A DNA stretch of 64,000 nucleotides from Pediococcus pentosaceus (GTDB lineage Bacteria; Bacillota; Bacilli; Lactobacillales; Lactobacillaceae), in the NCBI RefSeq assembly GCF_001437285.1, contig NZ_JQBF01000005.1, forward strand, positions 1 to 64,000, read 5' to 3'. The translations under genes and the position numbers were made by a program. The notes beneath the pieces were generated by a model, which was not told where the DNA came from, ran no database searches, and saw only the letters and a program-made list of their open reading frames with translations. Position 1 is the first letter of the stretch; every line of letters starts with the position of its first letter. Of the stretch, positions 19,995 to 28,822 are shown in pieces.

Positions 19995-20963
19995 TTATCC
20001 TTTCGCTTCTTTGTCATCGTAGGCTTGTACAATCTTAGCCACTACCGGATGACGAATAACGTCGTTAGCTGTAAAGTTAACGAATTCAATTTTATTGATT
20101 CCTTGTAAAACCAATTGTGCTTCTTTTAATCCACTTCGCGTACCACGTGGTAAATCAATTTGAGTAACATCCCCATTAACAATCATTTTAGAACCAAATC
20201 CTAAACGGGTCAGGAACATTTTCATTTGTTGATTAGTGGTATTTTGAGCTTCATCCAAAATTACAAAAGCATTATCTAACGTCCGACCACGCATATAAGC
20301 CAATGGAGCAATCTCAATGACTCCTCGATCTAACAAGCGTGTGGTATGCTCTGCACCAATAATTTGATACAAGGCATCATATACTGGCCGTAAGTAAGGA
20401 TCCACCTTCTCTTTTAAATCCCCAGGTAAAAATCCCAGACTTTCACCCGCTTCAACCGCAGGACGTGTTAAGATAATTCGTTCTACTTCACCTTTCTTCA
20501 AGGCTGCAATGGCCATAACCACCGCTAAGTATGTTTTACCAGTACCCGCAGGGCCAATACCAAAGGTCACATCATTATCGTTAACGGATTGAACGTACTG
20601 CCTTTGACCAAAGTTTTTGATTCGAACTGGTTTTCCTTTAGCATCTTTAATCAAAATTGTAGAATACAAATCTGGAAGATAATCCAAAGTTCCCTTTTCA
20701 ACCATTTTCATTGCACTTACAAAATCAGCGCTGTTTAATTGGACACCCGACCTTAAAATTTTTAATAAAGTCTTCAGTACTTCGTAAGTTTGTTCGACTG
20801 CTTTTTTGGAACCTTTAATTGTGATTCGTTCACCAAATGGTAATACTTTTACATTCATCCCTTCTTCAAGCACCGGGATGAAACGTTCCTGATTTCCCAA
20901 TAGTGAAACTTCTAAATTTGGATCAGATAATATTAGATTTTTTTCAAATACTTCTTCGGTCAC
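19995..20963 (-). CDS. phoH: PhoH-like ATPase (PhoL/YbeZ type)
   Basis: Cytosolic P-loop ATPase, widely found beside ybeY and thought to assist it, possibly as an RNA helicase-like factor. The 322-residue protein has an N-terminal KH-like region, Walker A GPAGTGKT (137-144), and the Walker B region VILDEAQNTT near 234, then a conserved NGDVTQIDLP. It starts with GTG, 7 bases downstream of AGGGGA. It lies between yqeY and ybeY in the ribosome-maturation cluster. Confidence 0.95.
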   Translation of the reverse strand: MTEEVFEKNLILSDPNLEVSLLGNQERFIPVLEEGMNVKVLPFGERITIKGSKKAVEQTYEVLKTLLKILRSGVQLNSADFVSAMKMVEKGTLDYLPDLYSTILIKDAKGKPVRIKNFGQRQYVQSVNDNDVTFGIGPAGTGKTYLAVVMAIAALKKGEVERIILTRPAVEAGESLGFLPGDLKEKVDPYLRPVYDALYQIIGAEHTTRLLDRGVIEIAPLAYMRGRTLDNAFVILDEAQNTTNQQMKMFLTRLGFGSKMIVNGDVTQIDLPRGTRSGLKEAQLVLQGINKIEFVNFTANDVIRHPVVAKIVQAYDDKEAKG

Positions 20964-20974
20964 GTAAACGTCCC

Positions 20975-21418
20975 CTAACTTAAGGTATTTTTTACGATTT
21001 CATTGACTTTAGAACCGTCTGCTTTTCCCTTAACTTTTGGCATTAATTTAGACATTACTTTACCAAAATCAGCTTTAGAAGTAGCACCCGTTTCAGCAAT
21101 CACATCACTGATAATCGTTTGGAGTTCTTCGTCAGATAATTGTTCTGGCATATACTTTTCAACAACTTTTAATTCTGCTTCAGTTTCTTGAACAAGGTCA
21201 TCACGTCCACCCTTTTGAAACTCATTGATAGACTCTTTGCGCTGCTTGTAAGCACGATTGATAACCGCAGCAAAGTCTTCATCATTCAATTCGTGGCCAA
21301 CTCGTCCTTGTTCATTTAAAATTTCAGATTTAATCATTCTAATCACGCTTAAACTAAGTTTATCATGCGCTTTCATAGCTGTTTTTAAATCATTATTAAG
21401 TTGTTCAGTAAAATTCAT
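20975..21418 (-). CDS. yqeY: GatB/YqeY domain protein
   Basis: A 147-residue all-helical protein equal to the C-terminal tail domain of GatB and GlnRS, seen in MFTEQLN..LKTAMKAHDK-type N-terminal helices and the C-terminal SKADFGKVMSKLMPKVKGKADG. In the amidotransferase that domain contacts tRNA. The role of the free-standing protein is not established. RBS GGGAG precedes the ATG. It follows rpsU across a terminator, an arrangement found through the Bacilli, so partial readthrough from the rpsU promoter is likely. Confidence 0.92.
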   Translation of the reverse strand: MNFTEQLNNDLKTAMKAHDKLSLSVIRMIKSEILNEQGRVGHELNDEDFAAVINRAYKQRKESINEFQKGGRDDLVQETEAELKVVEKYMPEQLSDEELQTIISDVIAETGATSKADFGKVMSKLMPKVKGKADGSKVNEIVKNTLS

Positions 21419-21442
21419 GTTTAAATCTCCCTTTTAAGTATA

Positions 21443-21470
21443 CAAAAAAAGCTCCTGAAATTCAGGAGCA
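21443..21470 (-). terminator. Terminator between rpsU and yqeY
   Basis: The stem GCTCCTGAA/TTCAGGAGC (21451-21459 with 21461-21469) is followed by T7 on the minus strand, 10 bases beyond the rpsU stop. It probably lets rpsU be made in excess of the downstream cluster. Confidence 0.88.
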
Positions 21471-21479
21471 ATGATCGGA

Positions 21480-21665
21480 TTAGAAACGCTTCTTGTTCTT
21501 ACGTTTTCTAGCAGCTTCCGATTTCAACTTGCGTTTTACGCTAGGTTTTTCGTAAAATTCACGTTTACGATATTCTTGTAGAGTACCGGACTTTGACACC
21601 GTACGTTTAAAGCGACGAAGAGCGTCATCAAGTGACTCGTTTTTGCGAACAACTGTTTTTGACAA
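21480..21665 (-). CDS. rpsU: 30S ribosomal protein bS21
   Basis: Small basic ribosomal protein near the anti-Shine-Dalgarno end of 16S rRNA. The 61-residue sequence begins [18 protein letters not shown] and ends in the usual arginine/lysine tail (RKRKNKKRF), a few residues longer than the Bacillus protein. The start is TTG, 7 bases after GGAGGGAGGG. No in-frame ATG is available without extending past the ribosome binding site. It heads the yqeY-phoH-ybeY-dgkA-era-recO run and is driven by a near-consensus promoter. Confidence 0.97.
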
Positions 21666-21728
21666 TGTGATTCCCTCCCTCCGAGCTTCGAAATAACAAT
21701 TCGTACTAAGTACTCATGTTTCTTAAAT

Positions 21729-21757
21729 ATTATAACTGAATAAGTTATGACCGTCAA
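21729..21757 (-). promoter_or_regulatory. Promoter of rpsU
   Basis: TTGACG (21752-21757), a 17-base spacer and a perfect TATAAT (21729-21734) on the minus strand, about 60 bases upstream of the rpsU start. Confidence 0.88.
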
Positions 21758-21796
21758 CATAAAATAAATAACTGTGGCGATAATTATTTATTTATC

Positions 21797-21810
21797 AGAA
21801 AACGTTTTCT
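21797..21810. promoter_or_regulatory. Perfect 14-bp palindrome, possible cre (CcpA) site
   Basis: AGAAAACGTTTTCT is a perfect palindrome with the central CG and the A/T pattern of catabolite-responsive elements. It departs from the consensus TGAAAACGTTTTCA only at the outermost bases. It lies 54 bases upstream of the PPDK-regulator start and between it and the divergent rpsU promoter. Confidence 0.45.
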
Positions 21811-21863
21811 AACTTAAAGCAACTATGTTAATATCATACCAAAAGACTGAGGAGTTAAACAAT

Positions 21864-22673
21864 ATGGAAAAACAAAAAAAATCAATTAATATTTACATTC
21901 TTTCAGATTCTGTCGGTGATACGGGTGATCAAGTCGCTCATGCAGCAGCCGCTCAATTTCTAGATGTGGAATTTAATTTTGCTCGTCATCCGTTTATTCA
22001 TACAATCTCTTTACTAGATAGTATTTTGAATAAAGCCGTCCGTGAAGATGCAATGGTTTTTTCCACCTTTGTAAATCCGGAATTGAATCAATATGCTGCC
22101 GATTTTTGTAACCAAAACACTTTAAAATATTTGGACGTATTGACTCCAGCAGTGAATTTATTTGCTGAAAAAACTAATCTCGCCCCTGAAAATAAACCTG
22201 GACGCACCCACTCACTAAATGCAAAATACTTCGATAAGATTTCGGCAATGGAGTTTGCGGTTACCTATGATGATGGAAAAGACCCTGCTGGCTTCTTAAA
22301 AGCTGATATTGTCCTCTTAGGGGTGTCTCGAACCTCTAAGACACCTCTTTCACTCTACCTTGCTAACAAGGGCTACAAGGTCGCTAATTTGCCTCTGGTA
22401 CCTCAAACTCAAATTCCAGATGAAATTTGGCAGGTAGACTCTAATAAGATTTTTGGACTAACTACCACTAAAGAAGTTTTAAATAATATTCGTCGGCAGC
22501 GCATGATTGCTTACGGTTTAAATCCAGAATCGTCCTATTCTAATATGGATAGTATCAATAAGGAACTTCAATCTGCAGACGAACTCTTTAAAAAAATTGG
22601 TTGTTTAGTAATTAATACTGCTAATAAATCTATCGAGGAGACCGCCACAATTATTATGGAAAGTCTCGTATAA
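21864..22673 (+). CDS. Pyruvate, phosphate dikinase / PEP synthase regulatory protein (DUF299 kinase-pyrophosphorylase)
   Basis: Bifunctional ADP-dependent kinase and Pi-dependent pyrophosphorylase family that inactivates or reactivates PPDK or PEP synthase by threonine phosphorylation. The 269-residue protein opens with the family start (YILSDSVGDTGDQVAHAA) and carries the P-loop-like GVSRTSKTPLSLYLA near residue 152. The start chosen follows TGAGGAG. An in-frame ATG 39 bases earlier has no ribosome binding site. I see no ppdK or ppsA in the window, so the target is unknown. A possible cre site lies upstream. In B. subtilis the homologue yqfL sits by ccpN. Confidence 0.9.
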   Translation: MEKQKKSINIYILSDSVGDTGDQVAHAAAAQFLDVEFNFARHPFIHTISLLDSILNKAVREDAMVFSTFVNPELNQYAADFCNQNTLKYLDVLTPAVNLFAEKTNLAPENKPGRTHSLNAKYFDKISAMEFAVTYDDGKDPAGFLKADIVLLGVSRTSKTPLSLYLANKGYKVANLPLVPQTQIPDEIWQVDSNKIFGLTTTKEVLNNIRRQRMIAYGLNPESSYSNMDSINKELQSADELFKKIGCLVINTANKSIEETATIIMESLV

Positions 22674-22677
22674 AACC

Positions 22678-22737
22678 AAAAAATGTCATAAGGCACCGAG
22701 ATAAATATCTCGTTATCATTGCCCTATGACATTTTTT
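22678..22737. terminator. Compound bidirectional terminator
   Basis: The outer stem AAATGTCATAaGGCA with TGCCcTATGACATTT (22681-22695 with 22720-22733) encloses an inner hairpin CGAGATA/TATCTCG (22697-22703 with 22706-22712). T-runs on both strands serve the convergent plus-strand regulator gene and nfo. Confidence 0.9.
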
Positions 22738-23626
22738 AATTATTGATGATTTTTTCAATCAATGTATCATAAAATTTACCACTCTTAAGCATTGCAAGCT
22801 CTAGTTGATATGGAGAATGCTTTTTAGCATCTGGATCTTTTACCCATGGTGTCTCTAAAATTTTAGGAACGTTTTGAAATTTATCAAAATTAGCAATATA
22901 ATGTAGCGCCTCAAAGCCAATGGTTCCAAATCCAAGATTTTCATGGCGGTCTTTGTGACTGCCCATTTCATTTTTAGAATCATTTAAATGAATTACGCCA
23001 ATTTTCTGCAAACCAATAATTTGGTCGAATTCATCCATTACATCATCGAAATGGTTTTTAACATCATATCCCGCATCATTCGTATGACATGTATCAAAAC
23101 ATACGGATAATTTTTCGTTGTGCTCTACTCCAGTAATAATTTGCTGAATTTGTTCAAAGTTAGTTGCAACTTCAGTTCCTTTTCCCGCCATGGTTTCTAA
23201 CGCAATCTTCACATTTTGCTCTGGTGTAATAATTTGATTTAATCCCTCAGTAATTGACGCAATCGCAGCGTCGGGACCTGCTCCTACATGCGCTCCTGGA
23301 TGTAAGACTAACTGGCTAGCCCCTAAAGCATCAGCCCGTTTAACCTCTTCTTTTAAGAATTCCACGGCGAATTTGAAACTTTCGGGTTTAAAAGTATTTC
23401 CTAAATTAACAATGTATGGGGCATGAACCACGACGTCTTTAAAATCATGTTCTGTAAGTAAGGCGCGTCCTTCAGGAATACGTAAATCTTCAATTGCTTT
23501 GCGGCGTGTATTTTGGGGAGCTCCTGTATAAATCATCAAAGCATTTGCCCCATTTTCAATACTCGTTTCAACGGAGCCTAAAAACATTTTCTTTCCACTC
23601 ATACTGACGTGTGAACCAATAATCAT
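22736..23626 (-). CDS. nfo: Endonuclease IV (AP endonuclease)
   Basis: Zinc-dependent apurinic/apyrimidinic endonuclease of base-excision repair. The 296-residue TIM-barrel protein shows the family metal-ligand motifs: VLHPGAH near residue 112, ALETMAGKG near 143, CFDTCHTNDAGYD near 176, and HLNDSKNEMGSHKDRHENLG near 214. Its ATG overlaps the stop of the tagF-like gene by 4 bases, so the repair gene is translated with a teichoic-acid operon. It ends at the compound terminator shared with the PPDK regulator. Confidence 0.97.
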   Translation of the reverse strand: MIIGSHVSMSGKKMFLGSVETSIENGANALMIYTGAPQNTRRKAIEDLRIPEGRALLTEHDFKDVVVHAPYIVNLGNTFKPESFKFAVEFLKEEVKRADALGASQLVLHPGAHVGAGPDAAIASITEGLNQIITPEQNVKIALETMAGKGTEVATNFEQIQQIITGVEHNEKLSVCFDTCHTNDAGYDVKNHFDDVMDEFDQIIGLQKIGVIHLNDSKNEMGSHKDRHENLGFGTIGFEALHYIANFDKFQNVPKILETPWVKDPDAKKHSPYQLELAMLKSGKFYDTLIEKIINN

Positions 23627-24834
23627 TTTTCATCCCTCCGATAGTTAATTTTTTCTATGACTTGTTGAGCAGCTGTCCCTCTTTCCCAACTTACAAAACG
23701 CTTGGCAAATTTGTTAAAGCGCTCTGGATCAAGCTCCGCAAAATTATTTTGAAGAAGTTGATCAATTTCAGCTAATAAATGTGTTTCATCGGTAACAATG
23801 GGACCTGGTAGCTCAGTATAATAATCAAAATAAAACCCTCTCAAATCATCTCGGTAATATTCCAGGTCATACGCAAAAAATAACATTGGTCGTTTTAAAA
23901 TAGCAAAATCAAACATTACAGATGAATAATCCGTCACCATTAAATCTGTAATCAGATAAATTTCATTCATATCAGTTGTTGAATCAATAACTACGCGATC
24001 TTCAAATCCCTTAATATCAATTCGATCTGTTACAAGGTAATGTGGTCGAATTAATAACATCACATCTTCAGGAAGTAATCCCATCATTTTTTTTAGACTA
24101 AAATGCCATCTAAAATGATAATGTCCAACACTGATAAAATCGTCTTCTCGCCATGTTGGCGCATATGTCACGACTCTTTTTTCTCCATTGCCAATGATTT
24201 TTTGCTTTAGTGCCCTAATCTCAGTTGGTTGATTTTTTTGAACTAATATATCATTACGCGGATAACCCGTTTCTAGAAATTGGTTTTTGAATCGAAAAGC
24301 TCGTTTGAAAATATCCTCTGAATATTGGTTTGCAGCTACTAGGTAGTCCCATCGTTTAGCTTCACTAACAAATTCTTTTAGGTACTTTTCTCGCGTGCTT
24401 CCGGGTAATTTCACCTGATCCATGTCTATCGCTAAATGTTTTAAAGGTGTACCATGCCATGTTTGAACGTATTTAGTATTCCGATTTTTTTTCCACCAAG
24501 TGGGCATTCTTGAATTAAAAATCCAATAATTTGCTCTTGCTGAAATCCAAATCCATTTTAATGACCATCTTTTTAAGATTTGAGCATTCGGATATTGTTG
24601 TACAATTTCATCATAAAATTGACCTTTAATTCCCCAATAAAGTAGTTTAGCAGTTTGATTATCCATCTCCAAAAGCTGATCGTAAATTGCCTTAGGGTTA
24701 TCGGTTAATCCCTTACCATTAAAACTTTCAAATAAAACTACTCCTTTTTTAATGGGTAATAAAGTTAAAATATCGTTGATAACAATCAATACGTAGCGAA
24801 TGATAATTTTTAGTTGTTTTTTTAAATTACTCAT
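23623..24834 (-). CDS. CDP-glycerol glycerophosphotransferase family protein (TagF/TarL-like)
   Basis: Teichoic-acid polymerase-type transferase moving glycerol-phosphate or ribitol-phosphate from the CDP-activated form to a growing chain at the inner membrane face. The 403-residue protein has the conserved QTWHGTPLK near residue 127, YAPTWRED near 228, RPHYL near 263, and TDYSSVMFDF near 308. The length fits the catalytic domain without the extra N-terminal domain of B. subtilis TagF. A hydrophobic, basic N-terminus could associate with the membrane. It overlaps the upstream tagB-like gene by 8 bases and nfo by 4. Which polyol it uses cannot be told from the sequence. Confidence 0.88.
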   Translation of the reverse strand: MSNLKKQLKIIIRYVLIVINDILTLLPIKKGVVLFESFNGKGLTDNPKAIYDQLLEMDNQTAKLLYWGIKGQFYDEIVQQYPNAQILKRWSLKWIWISARANYWIFNSRMPTWWKKNRNTKYVQTWHGTPLKHLAIDMDQVKLPGSTREKYLKEFVSEAKRWDYLVAANQYSEDIFKRAFRFKNQFLETGYPRNDILVQKNQPTEIRALKQKIIGNGEKRVVTYAPTWREDDFISVGHYHFRWHFSLKKMMGLLPEDVMLLIRPHYLVTDRIDIKGFEDRVVIDSTTDMNEIYLITDLMVTDYSSVMFDFAILKRPMLFFAYDLEYYRDDLRGFYFDYYTELPGPIVTDETHLLAEIDQLLQNNFAELDPERFNKFAKRFVSWERGTAAQQVIEKINYRRDEK

Positions 24835-25984
24835 CTGTACATCTCTCTTTAACTTGCTTAATTAATCGGGCACTAGAATGACCATCATTCAATGTATTCC
24901 ATTGTTGATTTAATTTATGAATCACATTCTTATCTGAATTGCCAAACAAAATTGCGTCATTAAGTTGTTCCACAGTATTTACCATTTGGTTTAGAAAGGC
25001 TGCCTTAAAGCTAGCCTGAATTCCTACCGTTCGTTCAAACTCTTCTAAGTCATAAGTGAAGAAAATTACAGAACGCGCATTATCTAATAGGCTAAAATCA
25101 AAAGCTATAGACGAATAATCAGTAATCAGAGTATCAGCAACACAGAGTAACTCCTGAGTTGAAATAAAATGGTCCACCATTATCACTCGATCAGGAGATG
25201 CATCAACAATTTGACGTTCCACATTAGCTAGGTGGGGATGTAAACGTACTATCAATACTGCATCCTGAGGTACCTTAATTTTGCGCCAGTCATCTGGAAG
25301 GCTAAATGAAACATCTTTGCGATAAGTTGGTGCGTACAAAATCACTCTTTTTTGGGTTAATTCTGGAAGTTTTGTTTGAATTTTTTTTCGTGCTTTTTCT
25401 ATCCAACTTTCTTCAAAATATTTATCGGTTCGTGGATATCCAATTCGATCAATTTTGTTGGAAGCTACATGCCAACTTCGCTGAAAAACATCAGCCATTT
25501 TTTCAGAACCAACTACAATTTGGTCAAAACTATCATAAACTCGCTGAAAACGTTGTTGATCTTCCACCGAACGATGATATGTACTCGGATCTTCCCAACC
25601 AAAAGCTTTAATAGCTCCGTTAGCATGCCACATTTGAATGAAATAATCTTTTTTGGTTTTATTGATAGCACTTAATTCTGGATAATAATTGTCAAAAAGT
25701 GTCACTCGGGCCAACTTGATGCCTTTAACAAAGCTCGTAACTTGAAACTTTTTAAACTCGATGGCATGTTTTATGATGTGCCCCTGTTGCAACTGTAAAA
25801 CATTTTCTTTGACGTTTGTTTTATAGACGATTAAAACTTCGTCTGAACCAAACTGTTTTACTAACTCTCTAATAAAAGTTTCGTTACCAGCAAAGCTCAT
25901 AAAATAGGCTACTTGGTACTGTGCCTTCTTGGCGCCAAACGCCAAACGAGCTAATCTAACTAGTAATAAATATATTTTTTTCAA
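24827..25984 (-). CDS. CDP-glycerol glycerophosphotransferase family protein (TagB-like)
   Basis: Second member of the same family, 385 residues, with IQMWHANGAIKAFG near residue 118, YAPTYRKD near 212, and TDYSSIAFDF near 289. The WHANGAIKAFGWE form resembles TagB/TarB primases, which add the first glycerol-phosphate to the lipid-linked disaccharide, whereas the downstream gene has the polymerase-like WHGTPLK form. The start is TTG, 7 bases after AAGGAG. It lies 10 bases after the yitT-like gene. No tagO, tagA or tagD is in the window, so the pathway must be completed elsewhere. Confidence 0.82.
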   Translation of the reverse strand: MKKIYLLLVRLARLAFGAKKAQYQVAYFMSFAGNETFIRELVKQFGSDEVLIVYKTNVKENVLQLQQGHIIKHAIEFKKFQVTSFVKGIKLARVTLFDNYYPELSAINKTKKDYFIQMWHANGAIKAFGWEDPSTYHRSVEDQQRFQRVYDSFDQIVVGSEKMADVFQRSWHVASNKIDRIGYPRTDKYFEESWIEKARKKIQTKLPELTQKRVILYAPTYRKDVSFSLPDDWRKIKVPQDAVLIVRLHPHLANVERQIVDASPDRVIMVDHFISTQELLCVADTLITDYSSIAFDFSLLDNARSVIFFTYDLEEFERTVGIQASFKAAFLNQMVNTVEQLNDAILFGNSDKNVIHKLNQQWNTLNDGHSSARLIKQVKERCTDE

Positions 25985-25994
25985 AATAAACTCC

Positions 25995-26873
25995 TTACAA
26001 AGTAGGCTCGTAAAAATGTCCTAATATTTTAATCGTATCGGTGATACTTACAAAGGCATGGGGATCAGAGACCTCCATCGCCGCTTCCAATTCCGGCATT
26101 TCATAACGCGATACAATGGTGAAAAGGACGGTTTTATCCTTATGATTATAAGCTCCTTCCGCCCCATGGACGATTGTAATACCGCGCCGCATATTATTTT
26201 GGATACTATCGATCACACTCTTAGGACGGTCCGTAATAATCATCACTTGCATCCGTTGCTGTCGTGTATATGTCATATCCATTACTTTAGCGTTAACAAT
26301 TAATCCAATTGTTGAATAAAAAGCGTATGGCCAGCCATATAGAAACCCAGCAGCTACAACGATCAAAATGTTAAAGGCAATGTTGATACTTCCAATACTA
26401 TGCCCTGTTTTACGCAAAATTGTAATTCCTAAAATGTCTAAACCACCGGTCGATATACCACTTTTGAGTGCTAAACCTGTCCCATAACCATTGACTGCAC
26501 CACCAAAAATTGCACAAATTATAGGGTCTGTTGTCAAAGTCATTGGATGTAAAAATTTAATCATCACACTGGCTAAACCAACGGAAATAACCGTAAAAAC
26601 GGTAAAACGTGGACTAATCGCAATCCAAGCTAAGATGAACAACGGTACATTTAGAGCGAAAAGTAAAATGGCAACTGAAACGTCCATTGACAAAAATCTT
26701 TTTAGAACCGTTGATACTACCTGAGCTGCACCGGTAATACCTGAAGCATAAATATGGCCCGGCGTCCAAAAAAAGTTCATCGCGATCGAAACCAAGATCG
26801 CATAGATAAACGATGTTGAAATTCTAGCCACGTATTGGTGACGTTTTGCAATTTTTTTGATTTGATGATCCAT
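25995..26873 (-). CDS. YitT/DUF161-DUF2179 family membrane protein
   Basis: A 292-residue integral membrane protein of the YitT family, with five or six hydrophobic helices in the first 200 residues (including GITGAAQVV and KSGISTGGLDILG) and a soluble C-terminal DUF2179 domain (about 215-290) ending in TDTIKILGHFYEP. The function of the family is not established. I use the ATG giving MDHQIKK. A TTG four codons earlier is possible because a weak GAAAGTG lies upstream. It is first of the operon with tagB-like, tagF-like and nfo genes, which suggests a cell-envelope link but does not prove one. Confidence 0.85.
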   Translation of the reverse strand: MDHQIKKIAKRHQYVARISTSFIYAILVSIAMNFFWTPGHIYASGITGAAQVVSTVLKRFLSMDVSVAILLFALNVPLFILAWIAISPRFTVFTVISVGLASVMIKFLHPMTLTTDPIICAIFGGAVNGYGTGLALKSGISTGGLDILGITILRKTGHSIGSINIAFNILIVVAAGFLYGWPYAFYSTIGLIVNAKVMDMTYTRQQRMQVMIITDRPKSVIDSIQNNMRRGITIVHGAEGAYNHKDKTVLFTIVSRYEMPELEAAMEVSDPHAFVSITDTIKILGHFYEPTL

Positions 26874-26985
26874 TATATATATCAATCACTTTCTTAGTTT
26901 ATTTAACTCTAGTTTAATATAACATTTTCAGTCACTTGAAATGAAGACTGATACTCATTTAATAATTTTTTATATATAATCCAAT

Positions 26986-27016
26986 AAAAAAAGAGGATTT
27001 AACCATCCTCTTTTTT
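26986..27016 (-). terminator. Terminator of hisS-aspS
   Basis: The stem AAGAGGAT/ATCCTCTT (26991-26998 with 27005-27012) is followed by T7 on the minus strand, 11 bases beyond the aspS stop. Confidence 0.9.
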
Positions 27017-27027
27017 CTAGTTTCTTA

Positions 27028-28809
27028 TTAGTCTTCTGGTTTACGAACATCAACATCTAATGATAATTCAGCTAATTGTTCTTCTGAAACCATTGTTGGA
27101 GCTTCTGTCATTGGTTCTGATGCCTTAGAATTCTTAGGGAATGCAATAACATCACGAATATTATCACGTTTAGCTAATAATCTAGCAAAACGATCTAAAC
27201 CAATTGCTAAACCGCCATGTGGTGGGAAACCATAATCGAGCGCTGTTAGTAAGTAACCGAATTGTTCATTGGCACTTTCTAGACTGAAGCCAAGTGCTTT
27301 CAGCATCTTTTCTTGAAGTTCACGTGTGTTAATACGAATTGAACCACCGCCTAATTCAAGTCCATTTAAAATGATGTCATAACTTTGAGCATGGGCTTGA
27401 TGAGGGTCTTCGCCTTCATCTAGATAATGAATATCTTCTTCATTTGGCATTGTAAATGGATGATGAGCAGCAACCCAGCGTTGGTCACCTTCATCATAAT
27501 CAAATAACGGCCAATCTACTACCCAAAGGAAAGCAAATTGATCCTCATCGATCATATCAAAACGTTTAGCAAGTTCAACACGGAGATAACCCAATGTATC
27601 ACCAACAACCTTGGCACGATCCGCAGCAAACAATAGTAAGTCTCCTACTCGAGCCCCTGTTTGTTCCATAATTTGTTTTTCAGTTTCTGCATTAAAGAAC
27701 TTAGCAACTGGACCACTGAAACCATCATCTGTAATCTTCAACCAAGCTAATCCCTTAGCACCAAAGCGTTCTACGTATTTACCCAGTTTATCAATGTCTT
27801 TTCTAGATAAGTTGTTAGCTCCATCAGGAACAGCAATCGCCTTAACTACTCCGCCGTTAGCAACTGCCCCACTGAAAACTTTAAATTCTGAGTCAGCCAC
27901 AATTGAACTAATATCTTTTAATTCCATCCCAAAACGAACATCAGGTTGATCTGTACCGAAGCGGTCCATCGATTCTTTCCAAGAAATTCGATCAAATGGT
28001 AATTTAACATCAATATCCAAAGTATCCTTCATTACGCGAGCAATTAAGCCTTCCGTAATATCTTGAATTTCTTCAGCAGTTAAAAAACTAGTTTCTAAAT
28101 CGATTTGCGTAAATTCAGGTTGACGATCTCCACGTAAATCTTCATCTCGGAAACAACGTGCTAATTGGTAGTAGCGGTCAATTCCAGCTCCCATTAAAAG
28201 TTGCTTAAACAACTGTGGTGATTGAGGTAAGGCATAGAAATGTCCTGGGTAAACCCGAGAAGGTACTAAATAATCACGAGCTCCTTCGGGGGTCGACTTT
28301 GTTAAGTCAGGTGTTTCAATATCTAAGAAACCCTGTTCATCAAGATAACTATGAACAGCTTGCGTAATTCGATTACGGATTTTAAGACCTTTAAGCATTT
28401 CTGGACGACGAAGATCCAAATAACGATATTTCATCTTCAATTCATCAGAGGCACTTACTCCATCCTCAATATCAAATGGAGGTGTCTTAGCTGAGTTCAA
28501 AATCTTAGCTTGTTGAACTTCCACTTCAATTTGTCCCGTCTTCATTTTAGGATTAACGTCTTTTTCCTTACGTTGTTTGACAATCCCAGTTACTTCAAGG
28601 ACATATTCATTTCTTAATTGATCAGCAATTTTCAATGCATCAGCCGAAAATTCTGAACTAAATACTAATTGAACGATCCCTTCACGATCGCGAAGGTCAA
28701 TAAAAATTAGTTGTCCCAAATCACGACGTTTTTGAACCCATCCTTTTAAAGTTACTGTTTGGCCAGTATACTGTTCATTTACTAAACCAGCGTATGTTGT
28801 TCTTTTCAT
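27028..28809 (-). CDS. aspS: Aspartyl-tRNA synthetase
   Basis: Class IIb synthetase charging tRNA-Asp. The 593-residue protein has an N-terminal OB anticodon-binding domain (1-105), motif 2 with [18 protein letters not shown] near residue 216, the bacterial GAD insertion domain (about 290-420), and motif 3 with [15 protein letters not shown] near 529. It starts 13 bases after the hisS stop and is cotranscribed with it under the T-box at 30128-30328. I cannot judge discriminating versus non-discriminating tRNA specificity from the sequence alone. Confidence 0.98.
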   Translation of the reverse strand: MKRTTYAGLVNEQYTGQTVTLKGWVQKRRDLGQLIFIDLRDREGIVQLVFSSEFSADALKIADQLRNEYVLEVTGIVKQRKEKDVNPKMKTGQIEVEVQQAKILNSAKTPPFDIEDGVSASDELKMKYRYLDLRRPEMLKGLKIRNRITQAVHSYLDEQGFLDIETPDLTKSTPEGARDYLVPSRVYPGHFYALPQSPQLFKQLLMGAGIDRYYQLARCFRDEDLRGDRQPEFTQIDLETSFLTAEEIQDITEGLIARVMKDTLDIDVKLPFDRISWKESMDRFGTDQPDVRFGMELKDISSIVADSEFKVFSGAVANGGVVKAIAVPDGANNLSRKDIDKLGKYVERFGAKGLAWLKITDDGFSGPVAKFFNAETEKQIMEQTGARVGDLLLFAADRAKVVGDTLGYLRVELAKRFDMIDEDQFAFLWVVDWPLFDYDEGDQRWVAAHHPFTMPNEEDIHYLDEGEDPHQAHAQSYDIILNGLELGGGSIRINTRELQEKMLKALGFSLESANEQFGYLLTALDYGFPPHGGLAIGLDRFARLLAKRDNIRDVIAFPKNSKASEPMTEAPTMVSEEQLAELSLDVDVRKPED

Positions 28810-28822
28810 TAGTCTTCCTCGC

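Noticed and set aside
25306-25675. Two overlapping plus-strand frames inside the tagB-like gene
   Set aside because: Phenylalanine-rich shadows of AT-rich coding sequence. The opposite strand carries clear family motifs throughout.
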